A DNA stretch of 64,000 bases from Syncephalastrum monosporum B8922 (GCA_000697355.1 JNEN01000793.1:91623-155622); one strand, 5' to 3'. Positions 47,399-59,889 are shown, counted from the stretch's first letter. The notes: generated from the sequence alone by a model not told the origin. Translations and numbers: made by a program.

Positions 47399-50340
47399 CT
47401 AATCTGCATGTACAGTATACATTTCCTTCACAAAAAAAGCGGCCAAATCCAAGTCCTTTACCCATCACCATCGCATTGCCCCCGTTAGTTTTTCTCAAAA
47501 TATATATAAGCTCATTTTTTTTCACACTTACTTGCCAATATCCTAAATGAGCGCTAAAGGCGTTCATGTACGGATTGTCCGTGTTTTTGTCCTGCAAGCA
47601 AAAATCGACACGGCCGGACGCATTCAGCATGCGCAGCCGCCGTGCGCCATCCGAGTAGTGGGATTGCACCGCGAGTTTGGCAGGGGGCGACCGGCGGGGG
47701 CTTCCTGGCCGCTGCGTATTGTTCGCAAACGACATGTGCACGGCCGAGTCACTGCTGGACCGGGCATGGGTCTGTCTTGCTGATGCCGGCCATGACGTGG
47801 CCAGATCGCTTTCCTGTGCCAGCTCGTCCTCTTCCTCTTCTTCTTCGTCGCTGCTGCTCTCCGGATGCATGTCATTGTAGATTTGCTGGCGTGACAAGCC
47901 GAGGCCGCGCATGACCATGTTGGTCGCTATGCCAATTTTAAACGACTCGTACATGGCCCCAGCGCGGTTCGTGATACCACCGCCGCCTGAGGCGCCCTTC
48001 TTGACATCGACGCCATGTTTCAAAAGTTCCTTGATATTGGGTATATTGGCGGGCTTGGTACTTGTGCCAAACTGCCGCGAGATCAGTGGCTCGAGGCGAT
48101 AAGCGACTGGATCCGACTTGTGTCATATGTCTGTGAGTGTGTTTTTTTTCCCAGGCATGAATGGCATGACGATGGCTTACTTTGTGGAATATGTTGTACA
48201 CATTGGACGCTGCTGGATAGCAGCAGGGAATCTGCGCAGACGAGCGGGACGCTCGGTGGAAGGATCCCACCGAGGGAGACCGGCTCACAGTCAGCTGCCT
48301 CGACTTGCGCGCTGCCACGCGGTAGCCCTTGAGCAGCAGCATGACACCGACGGGCGAACCGAGAGCAAAAAAGTTTTCGACAGGGAACAAAAGTGTCGTT
48401 GCCGACCGATACTGAAACAACCGGTCGGGTAGTGCAGCAAGGAGCTCTTTTGGCGTGGGTGGTGCGCTTGTCATGGGCTGCATCGTGAGGGCGTCAAAGG
48501 CCACAGAGCACTAGCAAACAGTATCAGCACACGCACGGCATGTCTGGCCTTTGCACATACCCCGAGGGAATGCCCGATAATAGATACTTTGCCGCCGCGC
48601 TCAAGAAAGTCTGGGTTACGGCTGATGTATTCGAGAAAGGTCGCGTTCAGTTGTTTGCAAATCGCATTCGACATTTGTTCCCGGTATTTAGGTGTGAGGT
48701 ATAGAGGAACTGACAATCACGTTAGACACCAAGTACCATCCGTTGTTTTTTTTTCCAGCACTCACTGTCCATAATGACGTCTGAAACCATGGTACGTATA
48801 TTAGGCACGCTGTCGACAGTCAGCTCTTCGAGGGTCGGGCAGCCATCGTCACCGTGGGGCATACCCAAGTCAGCCTCGACCTCTTCTTCTTCAGTCGAGA
48901 TGCCGAACCGGATTTCCTGTCGCCAGGGGACGGGCAGAAACTGGATGCCGTTCGGGCGATCCACGATCCCGCTGAGAGCGCACGCGGTGGGGTATACAGA
49001 CTTGACCGACTTGCGCAAGTCATTCACGTCTGATAAGAGGGGGGAGGAAATGAGTCTTGCTCGAGCACAATGACGAGGGCTACGTACCACGCACGATATC
49101 CTGCCGCGAGAAGCGCTGTCCTGCGCCAGGGACGACCAGCACCAGATGGTCAATCTTCCGAACAAAGTCCGTGCTTTCCATCGTATCTTGGACGAGCTCC
49201 TCTTCTTCGCTTTCCGACGAGGATGTGTCACCCGGAGGCGGTGCGGGCGTGGACGAAGGCGACCGCGTCAACTGCTTCTGGACTTCGGCGTACCCGCGGA
49301 TAAGACGCGTTCCGCCCAGGTTCTGCTTGTTCGTAAGCCGTGTAATGATGGTCTTGGCAAGCTTGCTGCTGGTGCTGTTCCTGGTCTTGGTGTGAATGAA
49401 CGGGATACAATAATAAGACAGGTGGACAGGAGCGGACTTACGAGAGTAGCCAAGCCGTGTTTTTGCCTGTGTAGGCGACATATTGTCCGAGATAAGGGCC
49501 GAGCAAATTCCACTGCCGCTCGACAGGTTGTTTCGCCAATGTCTGCTCGAGCTTCTTTTCTTCGACGGTTGCCATGGAAGTGTCAAGATCGTCTGCCTTG
49601 GCAACCGGAAAGGACGATCGCTTGTTTTGCACGCTCGTACTCGACCCGATTTCATGGTTGTAGGGCTTATGTTTCCTAGCGGCGAGGTTGAGTGACAAAC
49701 AGAGCAGAACGTTTTATATCCCCGGGTGTTACCGATAGCCCGACTCAATCTGTTGGGACAGGCCTTCCTCGCAAGGGATCCACTTTGAGCTGTCACCTTG
49801 CATAAACCAGGTGGCGCGTCGCACCGCAAACGTCGGGCCATCCCAGTAGATGGGTTTCAATGTGCGGTAGAATACCTTGACCTCGAATAAATGATCCTCG
49901 TTGACAGGCACGGTGATTTGAATGTCATCGCTCTACAAAGACGGGGTGGTGGTCAGCCAACCTCGGTACAGGCATACAGAGAGAGAGAAAGTGACGTACG
50001 TCCAAGGCCCGCTCCAGCGCGTCCGAGTCCGTCTGGGAAAACGGGAGCCAGATCGTCGGCGCTTTTGCTTTCTGAAGGTTGGACGTGGAAGGCGAGCGAT
50101 GGAGCTGGCCGCTGGGTGGAGTGGGTGGATTGGGATCGAGAGGGCGATCGGCGGCATAGAACCTGGAGGGTGTGTGTGTGGGTGTGCGCGTTCGTCCAGT
50201 ATTGAGCGAAAAGCATCTCGATAAAGGCAAGGACATTACCATTGGGCGTTGAGGTGAGGCACGGTGGGGTCCGGGCTGAGGCCAATCGTCCTTGGACTGC
50301 CGGGCGCAAGAGTCTGAATGGGAGGGTCAGGCTCGAGCAT
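47399..50340 (-). CDS. DDHD-domain phospholipase A1-like
   Basis: Multi-exon gene from ATG 50340 (MLEPDPPIQ) to TAG at 47399-47401. The lipase nucleophile motif G-H-S-L-G is at about 48575-48600; joining across the following intron gives GHSLGCSVAFDALT. The DDHD region follows (FFALGSPVGVMLLLKGYR, YNIFHKSDPVAYRLEPL, then GRVDFCLQDKN, and the end AAFFVKEMYTVHAD). An N-terminal WWE-like segment (FEVKVFYRTLKPIYWDG, ATWFMQGDSSKW) is typical of PA-PLA1 proteins. The family covers DDHD1, DDHD2 and SEC23IP, which hydrolyse phosphatidic acid or other phospholipids at Golgi, ER exit sites or mitochondria. I recovered the last exon by hand: it starts at GACTTGG after an AG. Confidence 0.9.
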
Positions 50341-50625
50341 GGCGGGAAGAAAGGAAAAGAGAAGCAAAGAAGGACAGAAGCACGGGAGGACGGAAGCAAA
50401 GATTTCCATCCCGGGAACGTCGGGCCTCGTGCATAGCATTGTCTGTCCTAAACCGGCCCCCCCCCCTTTTCCCCATCCTCTTTCTCTCTCTCTCTTTCTT
50501 TCTTTGTACTAGAGAGAAAGTCTCTCTCCTCATTATCTTTCTTCTCTGTCTATCTTTGTTTTGTATGCAGCGCCTTTATATGTACTTGTGGATGAAGAGA
50601 ACGGTAAGAAAGGAAGGATAATAGT

Positions 50626-51149
50626 TTATTGTCTAGCGCGAACGGTGGGCTCCCAGCTCGTGACCTTGGGCTGGGTCGTGCTGTATGTCTTGAAGGCCTT
50701 ACGAGTGCCGGTGAAGTTGGGGCTGGGCTGGCCCCACCACTTCTTGGGTTCCAAGGGCATCTCCGTCGGGGGCTCCTGCACCATACGGGCCATCCACATG
50801 TGCCTATACATGCTCCATGTCAGCGGAATCACGCCAATCCATCTGTCTCGACATACCAAGCGGGATCAATATCAGCACTGTCAGGTTCTGAGCTGGCGAA
50901 TTCAACCCAACGTTCACGGCCTGGTTAAATAAAGGTCTCGCATTAGGCTTCTGAAAAGCGATGGATTCAAAACTATGCTATATCAATTGTACCGGACACT
51001 TCGTCGTTGTTCTCGAAGAATTTGTTGCCGTTGCGGTCGATGCCAATAAGGGCACCGTACTTTGTGTCGCCAATGGTGTTCATTTGCTTGAGCGAGTTGA
51101 GGGGGCCCGCCTTGAGGACATTCTTAATCGTACGCGGGAGGGTCGACAT
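50626..51149 (-). CDS. NDUFA12: NADH dehydrogenase subunit NDUFA12 (B17.2)
   Basis: Three exons (51149-50993, 50920-50857, 50803-50626) sum to 399 nt, 132 aa. NDUFA12 is an accessory subunit of respiratory complex I in the mitochondrial inner membrane. Family features: TLPRTIKNVLKAG, DTKYGALIGIDRNGNKFFEN, GRERWVEFA and the WHMWMARMVQEPPTE stretch, followed by the KKWWGQPSPNFTGT tail. The C-terminus ends with TTQPKVTSWEPTVRARQ. It shares a 511-bp divergent promoter with the aftiphilin-like gene and has a CRE palindrome 72 bp before its start. Confidence 0.95.
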
Positions 51150-51220
51150 TTTGTTTAGGTGACAAGAAACTCTTTTGGCCCGTCTCTTCAACCTCAATTC
51201 AGCCCAGCACAGTGATAGGC

Positions 51221-51228
51221 TGACGTCA
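51221..51228. promoter_or_regulatory. CRE/ATF palindrome TGACGTCA between NDUFA12 and the aftiphilin-like gene
   Basis: Perfect TGACGTCA, flanked by an AGGCTGA...AGGCTGA direct repeat, 72 bp from the NDUFA12 ATG. Consistent with a bZIP (Atf1/CREB-type) site; binding is inferred. Confidence 0.5.
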
Positions 51229-51660
51229 GAGGCTGAGCTGCAAATTTTGCTGGTCTACCTTTGACTACTACAGTGTATCGTGGCCACGACGGCTGCCTCG
51301 ACCCAAACTATACTGTCTTCACTTGGATGAAATGCATATACGCTGTCTCTACAAGAAACTCTCGCCAAAGAAGCACACTCAATGCTAGCGAATGGACACG
51401 CGTTAACTGTTGAGAAACAATTGGACCACTTGAAAGTGGGGGAGACATCCCATATAACACGCCATCCTAACGGCCATCAGAAACGAAAAAACACGTAGCA
51501 CGCTCACGGTGTGTCTACATGGATTATTAGCGACAGGATTCTAGTCTGTCAAAGGACAAATAAAGTGGGGGGGGTGTCATGGGATCCACCAGCCAGCCAA
51601 CCTAAATACGGGAGCGCTGCTTTATTTCTTTTTTGCTCCCGCTCCTTTTTAACCTATACT

Positions 51661-53143
51661 ATGAGCGATACCACAAAAGACGACATAAAAGAGGATCGAA
51701 AGGAAGAGGCCCAAGAGACGACCGACACGGCAGAGCTGCCTGCTGAAGCCCCCACCCAGGAGACGATGCCACCGGCCGATGGCGAGGATGATGAGTTTGG
51801 CGATTTCGGTGACTTTGACGACTCACAGCCTCTGGAGGACGACGACTTTGGCGACTTTGACGATTTCGAAGCAGCGGAAGACATGCCCGACGAGGATGCC
51901 TTCGTCGAGGCCCCTGAAAGCCCTCCTGCTGTGGAGCCTGTCAGTCCACTCGAGTACGAAGAGTATGTGAGTAGCCACAGTACTTTGAGCAGAACACGGC
52001 CTATTGACGCTCGATAGGTCTCCATGCTGGAGAACGACGCTAGTCTAGAAAGCATCGCCGGATACGTAAGCGACTACCTCGGCACCTTGCTCGATTCCCC
52101 GTCCAGTCAAGTGCATGTGGCGTCGCCCTCTGCTATGGATGAAGATCCTAATATTCTCTGCACACCATGCAGGTAAAGCGAAGGATACGCGTGGAAGAGG
52201 CGGCATTGTCCTGACATTTCCGTCTAGTGTCGAGCTTTGGGACAAGCTCTCAAGAGATTCAGTGTTCTACAACCCTATCACGGGCTCCATTGGCCAGTTT
52301 CAATGGACGCGGTCGGAAACAAACCGTGCCTACCTCAACGCATTAGGAGTCACGATCAACTACGATGAGGTGCGTACCGTGTTAAAAGTGGGGCGAGTTT
52401 CAATTTACGCAGGACTGCATAGAAAATGAATGGCGGCGGCATGGGCAGCAAGTCGCCCATCATGAACGGCTCACACCGGCGACCTCAATCACACATTGAT
52501 ACCAAGGACACGAACCGGACGATGTCTATGGCAGAAGCCGAAAAGCGGTCCTCGGCGAGCCATGTCCGTTCTGCGTCTCTATCAGGGATGTCTACTCAAG
52601 TACGGCATAGTGAGGACGTGAGCCCGTCTAAAAAGGTCATCGAAGAAGAGCCGGAGCTTGATATTGACATTGCCAAGGCGTACTGCGAGCTGACAGAAGG
52701 TATGCAAAGGGAAGGCCGTATTGTAGAGTGAACTCTAATGGTTGTACATATCAGATACCATACGCATCTTCCCAGATGAAAAGCTGCAAGCCATGGTCGT
52801 GGAACTCAATCGACTGCAGCGACAAGCGTCTGAATATTTAGGCTACCTCCTCGATCAGCGAGAGCAGCTGATGATGGATGCAGAGACCTACAACGACCTG
52901 ATCAGCTGTATCGTCGGACATGCGCAGCGGCTGCGCGAACAAAACACAAAGGACGCGAGCCCGGCCATGGTGAACCGGAAAAAGAAGGGCGGCGGGCTGA
53001 ACGTGCTTCGCCGGAAACAGACAAGCGGTGCGACCAACACGCACAGTGTGTCGATGGGTGGTGGCGTCGTTGGCGTCAAGCAGCCCAAGAAATCCAATAC
53101 CCTCCCCAAGACAACCACGTCCGAAGGCCGCCGGTCCATGTAG
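51661..53143 (+). CDS. Aftiphilin-like clathrin adaptor
   Basis: Five exons (51661-51966, 52018-52172, 52228-52369, 52423-52699, 52755-53143) sum to 1269 nt, 422 aa. The acidic N-terminus contains repeated DDEFGDFGDF and DDFGDFDDF motifs, the type that bind the ear domains of gamma-adaptin and GGA proteins. Residues around ELWDKLSRDSVFY...GQFQWTRSETN...LNALGV match the clathrin-binding box of aftiphilin. A central Ser-rich linker with MNGGGMGSK and a helical C-terminal region (LNRLQRQASEYLGYLLDQREQL) end the protein. The exon-4 acceptor was chosen at 52422 because it keeps the frame open; the nearer AG at 52412 does not. A role in clathrin-coated trafficking at the trans-Golgi or endosomes follows from the motifs. 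Confidence 0.75.
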
Positions 53144-53216
53144 AAAAGCGATGCGCTTCCTTCTCATTACATACATATGTTCATTAATCCGTTTCTTTTT
53201 ATATATACATACACCG

Positions 53217-54007
53217 TTAACTCGCTCTTGCTTTTTCACTGTCCAAGACTTCTTTCCGTTGCCGCAAGGCGATGATCTGCTCGTTGATTTCACGCTGGGC
53301 CTGGTCGAGTTTGGCGAGTTCGTCCTGCTCAAGCTGCAGACTGAACGGGGGGACATTGACGTCCTTGCCTGTGTATTTTTTGGAAGGCAGTCCTCCGGAC
53401 GTGTTCACAATGCGGTTGTCTTGCAAGACCTGATAGAATGCTTCGGTGGGTTCGTTGAAAACCTATGTATTGGGCGGCCATTAGGAAGGGTCGATTTGAG
53501 ATATCGGCTAGCATCGTCAGTCTCGGTTTACCAGCTCATCGTAGCAAAAGCTGACCACGGGCTTGTCTTTCTGCCACGGGCCACCCGAGGGGTCGTCCTG
53601 GTATGGGTGGAGACGGAGGTGGTGGTATACTTGGACAGACTTCTCGTTGGCTACAGCTTGGAAGTAGATCTTGATCGCGACCTCGAATTCACCCCATCCT
53701 GTCTCGTGTACCTCGAATGGCGGTTGTTCGATAGCTAGTCCTTTCCGTCAGCATCCCAAACAAGTGGGCACGGTTACGGTGTTGAGTCTTTCTTACTGCG
53801 TGCGGGATTGGGATATGTGTCGTGAAGCCGAAAGACGACCTTTTTGATGCAGAAGCTGAGATCGGTGTCGAAGCCTTTCACGGCAATGGTCCACCGATGA
53901 GTGTGGTCTGAATCGGACGCCTTCTTGCCCGTAAGAGGCGACGCGTTGTTGTATGTATAAAAGGGTAAAGCGACACTGACGCCTCGTAAGCGTTTGTTGG
54001 TGGCCAT
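53217..54007 (-). CDS. YAF9: YEATS-domain protein Yaf9
   Basis: Multi-exon gene from ATG 54007 to TAA at 53217-53219. The YEATS domain covers the N-terminal half: HRWTIAVKGFD, FRLHDTYPNPAR, PFEVHETGWGEFEVAIKIYF, LHPYQDD and GPWQKDKPVVSFCYDE. It recognises acylated histone lysines. Yaf9 (GAS41) is a shared subunit of the NuA4 acetyltransferase and SWR1 H2A.Z-exchange complexes. The C-terminal coiled coil (LEQDELAKLDQAQREINEQ) is also family-typical. Yaf9 rather than Taf14 or Sas5 is called from length and the N-terminus MATNKRLRGVSV. Confidence 0.93.
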
Positions 54008-54153
54008 ATTGATTTCGTGCAGGGCAGTCTTGCGAGAAGAAAGAAATAAAAAAGCGTAAGAAACGCCTTTCTTCTTCCTTCGTTCTTTGAACTGCACGTT
54101 CTCTTCCTATTCAAGCCGATCCAGGCCATTCCAACCCAATTCAACCGCACCCA

Positions 54154-54399
54154 ATGAGAGAAACACCATTCGAAGCAGAACGTGCTTCCCTTCTGAATCA
54201 AACCGCACAGCAGCTGGAACAGCTTACGACTAATCTTGGCCATCTCAATCGCAATCTGGAGACCATGAGCACGATTGGTGGTCAATACAAACCAGCAGCA
54301 TCCCACTGGACCAACTTCCACAACAGCATCTCACCCTCCTCCATCAAGACCTCTGACACGAAAAGCGACGACAAAAAGGACGAGAATGGAAGCAAATAG
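54154..54399 (+). CDS. DAD1: DASH complex subunit Dad1
   Basis: Single-exon gene, 81 aa. The N-terminal 55 residues match the Dad1 family: FEAERASLLNQ, then LEQLTTNLGHLNRNLETM and a hydrophobic-aromatic stretch ending WTNFHN. The DASH/Dam1 complex forms rings on spindle microtubules and couples kinetochores to depolymerising plus ends in fungi. A Ser/Lys/Asp-rich tail completes the protein. The start is 146 bp from the YAF9 start (divergent) and the stop is 31 bp from the stop of the M13 peptidase gene. Confidence 0.87.
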   Translation: MRETPFEAERASLLNQTAQQLEQLTTNLGHLNRNLETMSTIGGQYKPAASHWTNFHNSISPSSIKTSDTKSDDKKDENGSK

Positions 54400-54430
54400 A
54401 TTCTAGATGTACTGATAAATAAGGTACGTT

Positions 54431-57073
54431 CTACCATATCTTGCATTTCTTGGAAGGATTCATCGGGGCATTGGCAGGACACTGGAAGGCCTTGGCAAAC
54501 TCGACCGAGTTCTGCACCACGGCGTTGACACGAACTTTGTCTGGCGAATGCACATCCGTATACGCCTACCAAAGATCAAAGAGAGACGAAAGCATGATGC
54601 GTCAGTATACCAAACAGACAGACGCGATATAATAATAAAAAACGCTACCTGTCGAGCCGCCTCTGCAGGGCGCGTATTCTTGCACCACGTCCGTCCAAAG
54701 TTGACAAAGAACAATTGCTCGGCTGTCATGTTGACTCCAGGCAGTTGAACATGCTCGACTTTCTCTTTGACGAGCGGGCCACCGTTCCACATCTGGAGGA
54801 ACGCATCGTACGCAGCAGCCACGCCGCCATTATCCGCCAGGTTCTCGCCCAACGTCATCTTGCCATTGACATTGATGGATTTGTTGTCAGGCCCAACCAC
54901 GGTAAAATTGCTGTACTGGCTGATAAAGCACTGCTCCTTCTCGGTGAACTCTTGCTCCGTCTTGCTCGTCCACCACTGCACCATCTGGCCATTGCCATCA
55001 TACAGTCGTCCAGAGCTATCAAAGGCGTGCTAATACCAGTATATGTCAACACTCTCTCTCTGTAAGTACGTGTGTTGTTGCCCTATGGACGCGGTTCCTT
55101 ACCGAGAGCTCGTGACCAATGATGGTGCCGATACTGCCAAAATTAAGATAAGCCGGGTTGGTGTGATTATAGAATGGCGGCAGCAGCATGCCAGAGAGCA
55201 CAACCATCTGCCTAGGAGTTAGAACGTCTGGTTCGTCGTGGATTCAGTATTCACGGACCTTGTTAAATGAGCGAGTGTAGTAAGCGTTGACTTCAACTGG
55301 ATTCATTAGCCATTCGTCCTTGTCGACCTTGGTACCGAGCTTTTTCCAGTCACGGTTCAAATCTTCATGAACAAGCGACTGCTCATTCTCAAAGAATGTA
55401 GTTGGATGTATCTGTGCCTCTGCATAGTACTCCTTGAGAGAGGAAGGCGAGCGGGAGTCGGGTGTTTTGAGGCTGTAGCCAACATCATGCGTGATTTTGT
55501 TCACCTTTTTCATTTAATTAAAGTTTTGGATGAGCGACGCCAGCACAAACATAAACAATACGATCTGCACGCACCTTTTCAATTGCTTTAGCACGCGTCT
55601 CCTTATCCAGCCAGTCGTTCGAGCCCAGACGGTTCAGCCAGATTTCTTGCAGAAGGGTCAGATAGTTTTCCACTTTCTCTCGCCATTCGGGTGCTGCCTG
55701 CTGATTGACGAGGGCAAAGTAACGCGCGATCAGTTGGCCGAAGGAATCGTTGGTATCCTCGATACACTCCTGCGAGCGTTTCTTTATAGCTGTGGAACCA
55801 CTGCTGATTTTGTTCTGCATGGTTTTGTACGTGGTGTATGTCTTGCTGTCCAACGCGTACGACCACGCCTTGATAATGCGCACCACTAAAAAGTCACGGA
55901 CCAAATCCTTGCTGGTCTCGCCGCTCAGGATACTTTGCGTCAGATTACCGAGGTATGACTGCGTGGATACAATCATCTGCTGAGGCACGACGGGGTGGGC
56001 AAAAGCCGACAAGAAACGACGCCAATCCATAAGGGGATACTTTTTCTGAATATCGTCCATCTGCATCATATTGTACATGGCGAGGGGGTCCTGTGTATCG
56101 ACTCTGCGCACAAATTAAACCTCTCTCCCGGTAACAGTGGCGTGGCTTTGTACTTACTTGCTGGCACTGATATTGGCTAATTTCGTCTCAAAGTCAACGA
56201 CTCGGCGCACCATAGCGGCAATGGAAGGACCGTCCATGAGTTGGATGCCAGCCTCCTGCGCTTTCTTGGCGCGGAGGGTTTCGCTATCGTTTTGGCCCAA
56301 TACAGACGTGAGAATTTGGGTGAGACCGTCGCGGTATGTGTCGAGGGTGGATGGCTGGCTATAATAGTCTTTGGAAGGCAAACCCAGTTTGGGCTGCATC
56401 ACCGAGACGGCGTACGCCTCGGGGTTTTTGTCGTCGACGTCAATCGAGACCGAAATGAGGGGCTGTACTCCTTGCTGCAGTGATTCTCTGAGCAAATCCG
56501 TAACTCCACTCTCGTTCGTCTGGCCGGCTGCGTATATTTTTGCCAGATACGGGTAGATGGGCGTCGGCCCCAGTGCATCAATGGCATGTGTATCCATACA
56601 TGCCTTGTAATAATCCTGCACTTTACCAAAATTGGCTTTGTCTACCTCACGCTCATCTTCTCCAAAATCTGCAGGCAGGTTGCCCGCGCTCTCGAGCATG
56701 GACTCGTATGAACCCTCCAGAACTTGAATGAGCTGTCTGTAGTTTTGGTCCTGTCGGTCGATGATGACACTAAAGACTGCGGCGCGCTGTTTAATGCATG
56801 GTTTTCGTGTTTGTTTATCGTTTCCTTACGGCCTTTGTCGTCTGGCACCGGGTTGTTTTTCAGCCAGGAACCACCTATATTTTCATGAAGTGAGTGAGAT
56901 TTTATACAAGCGTATCGATGTAGGAATTTACAGGTATACTGATAAAAATCGTCGCATGGGTGGGTATTGAAGTCGATGAAACTGAGGACATCCTTCGCCG
57001 ATTCTACGCAAGCGGGCGTGTTACAAACGGTAGAGGCATTGCTGCTACTGGCTACGGGAGCGGCCAACGACAT
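54431..57073 (-). CDS. M13 (neprilysin-type) zinc metallopeptidase
   Basis: Multi-exon gene from ATG 57073 to TAG at 54431-54433. M13 enzymes (neprilysin, endothelin-converting enzyme) cleave small peptides. The N-terminal domain starts CNTPACVESAKDVLSFID...PCDDFYQYTCGSWL, typical of the family, and the protein ends KKCKIW. Zinc motif HExxH is present as HELSH (spliced across an intron in the window near 55100), and the third ligand is the Glu of GENLADNGG. No transmembrane anchor precedes the ectodomain, so it may be cytosolic or secreted. Seven codons upstream of the ATG read in frame as hydrophobic residues (FIAQLFTFF) ending in this Met, without a Met of their own. A TATATAAA box lies about 40 bp upstream. 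Substrate unknown. Confidence 0.9.
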
Positions 57074-59889
57074 GAAAAAGGTGAATAACTGAGCAATGAA
57101 CGAGACTCCTTTTTATATAAAGTTGAAAAGGGAAAATGAATTGGAATAACAAGATGTACTCCGAGTTCTTTTTTAGTGTTTGAGCGACCCCTGAATCAGT
57201 GCCACACGACCAAAGCCATCGCGCGCAGACTAATATGACAACAACAGACGGTGGATACAGATACATCACGGTATATATGCATACTCATGTATTTTATCTC
57301 TTTCGCTCGCCTATAGTAGTCCATTTACGTCATAGGACGTGTGTATACGTCGTAGATGGCCCAATCAATCTTCAGGAGCACAGAAAAACCAGTGCATCTT
57401 TCCCTGTAGCATCCACTGATACAATAACAGCTGGGTTTCCCAGAACGTGTGCTTTCATGGAGCTCGTCATGATTTGGTAGCAATGGAAAAGGCAAACCGA
57501 AAGCACTGTATATAGAAAACGGTCAAAGCGGATACGTGATAGTAGGCAGGATAGGGGGTTTAGAAGACCAAGAGGAAAAATTGGAAGAGGAATTAGTAAA
57601 TATTAATGTATATGTACGAAGGATAAGCATATGATGATGCTAAAAGAGATCATAACAAGGTATGTCTATAATAATAACCAAGTTACGTCGTTCCCCTGGA
57701 GGCAACGACCAACGGGGAAACAGAGCGCGACGGGAGAGGACTTTAACGCCCACCAACGTGTTCAGGTAGGCGATGAAGAGCGCGTCCGGGTCAGAGGACA
57801 AGAAGTTCGACCGATCGCACGATATACTGCATGCCAGACGCATAGTAGAACTACGACTAGAACAGAAGAGAATAATGAGCATGAGAAGAATAAGAATATA
57901 GATATAATGTGAAAAAATACAACCTCTGCCTGGTTTGGACAAGTTCATGCAGATTTGGTAACACGACGTTTGCTTGAGTAGGCTGTGATAAACAAGATAT
58001 GCGCGCGCTCTGTTTCTCAAAACTATCAATCTCTTCGCTGCAGCATTGGTCAGTTCTTGGTAGATGGTCGTCGATGGTCGTCTGACGATAACATCGGCAG
58101 TTGGAACCACAGCCCTGGATGTTCTATGCAGCGAGTAAGCGTATGCTCTTATAGGTGATTTGCCTGGATACCCTCTTACGTGTATGCTACGTAGCATCAG
58201 TTGTTCTGACCAAGCGTGAATTTGAAGCCGTTTCATACGCTGATAGACTGCTCTTTCTGGCGCGGGGATTGTAGGCTACGGATTACAGTACGTCGTGATG
58301 GCGCAGATAGTGAATGATGTCAGTTCAGATACTCTCTTTCTCGCTCAACTATGACGCATTATACTATCGTTTTTAAAAAAGTTATCTTATGACATTAAAG
58401 CTAAAGCTTGGAAGAAAAATTGTTAAAACTACTGATAAATCATTATATGATGTGATGTAGGATTAACTGTACAATTAGGTTTTTTTTTCTAAACGTGAGA
58501 AGTTCGAGCAAGTGAAAAATGCTACGCTCCCATCAACAATTCAGACATTCCACGGACTAGGAGGTTCATATGATATACCATCAATAAGCAAGAAGGGCAC
58601 AAGGCGAGATGAGATTCGACTACACGGATGACATGCTTGCAAACACTTCTATCCCAGCGCTCATATTTAGAGTACAGCATCATGCTGGACGAGTTTCTTG
58701 CAAAGAGCTATAACAAGCACGTCCACTCTCGAGCAGCAACACACATTTAACCTGTCTCGATTAAACGACTTTATAATATACTTGACGTCTTTATAATTTG
58801 AAGGCATGTATTTTACTCAAGCTGATGTGCGTACCTGATTCTTGTAAGTATCAAACTTGGACATATCAGAGTCCTGTAAAATGATCATAAATGTGAGTTG
58901 ATAGTTGACACGTATTCTAAAGAAGAGTAAAAGGTATTTTATATACCTTTTTGTACATTGCTTGATGTTTGGAGTGGGTATGAGGTTTGTGTATACTAAC
59001 AACTGTGTCAATGGTTGTGTGCATCTATAAAGCCCACAATGATTCATCTTCTTAAAGTAGCTGTTATTCTGCCTGCAGCGCGGAGGCTGCCGTACTGCAA
59101 GAAACATCTCATTTGCACGCATGGATGTTGTGATAACATTATATATATACGCGCTGTAAAGATATTTTATGGATCTTGACATACATATACACCTACCTCA
59201 AACAATGATGTTATAGTATCTATACTTCACAACCCCACCAATGATGGCAGCACCAGAAAGTACGATGACGATAGCATAAAATTACTTGCTGCTCATCAGA
59301 TTCTACCAAATAACATGCCGTGCTCGTCTATGTGCTGAGTCGCTTAGAAGACATTCTCACGTATTATTATGACGAGAGTGAATAGAAACCAGCACCGTGT
59401 CAGGTGCCAAAGAAATTGCTGAGGATTGAGAAATTTCTGTCCGCTAACTGTGCAGAGAAAAGAGAATTAAAAAGAAAAATGTTTACATCAAGTGAGTTGC
59501 GAGTGTGTAGGTACTTGACAAGGTTTACTCTGGATAAACTAATGGAGATCAAAATGAGACACTTCTCATGTGAACATGTTTAAGAAGCGGCATAGAAGGT
59601 CTGTGCACACGGGTTGTTGGACTTGATTATGGAGAATAGCTGTAGTAAGAGATTATATGCGAGAATTTACTCTGTTACATGCGTTGCGACCTTAGGCAGA
59701 AGAACAGTCATATTCACATACTGTAGTTTTTGAAGTAATGGCCGAGTCCAAACACAATGGAAATGTATCAGAATAATAATTTGAAACCGAACACACCGGA
59801 GACCGACGAGGAACAGAGCAAGTTGTGCCCGTTTCGTAAAGAAGCCGTAGCAAATAAGCCACTCTTCCGCAACCCTCCCCTTTCCCGTA
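57074..59889. other. Gene-poor 2.8-kb region
   Basis: No supportable gene between the M13 peptidase and the transglycosylase. A 198-codon open frame on the minus strand (57640-58236) has no recognisable domain, and its second half looks like random A/T-rich reading. The rest is A/T-rich. Promoters of both flanking genes must lie at its ends. Confidence 0.55.
57112..57119 (-). promoter_or_regulatory. TATA box of the M13 peptidase gene
   Basis: TTTATATAAAAAGG on the minus strand about 40 bp before the annotated ATG. It is the clearest TATA element seen before any gene in the window. Confidence 0.5.

Noticed and set aside
52413..52497. Premature stop in the aftiphilin-like gene when the first AG (52412) is used
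   Set aside because: Using the next AG at 52422 gives an open frame to 53143 and a total length divisible by three.
57640..58236. 198-codon open frame on the minus strand in the gene-poor region
   Set aside because: No recognisable domain, no supporting splice sites, and composition shifts abruptly along its length.
58817..59182. 121-codon minus-strand frame near 59 kb
   Set aside because: A/T-rich, no domain, no neighbouring exon; lies in the gene-poor stretch.
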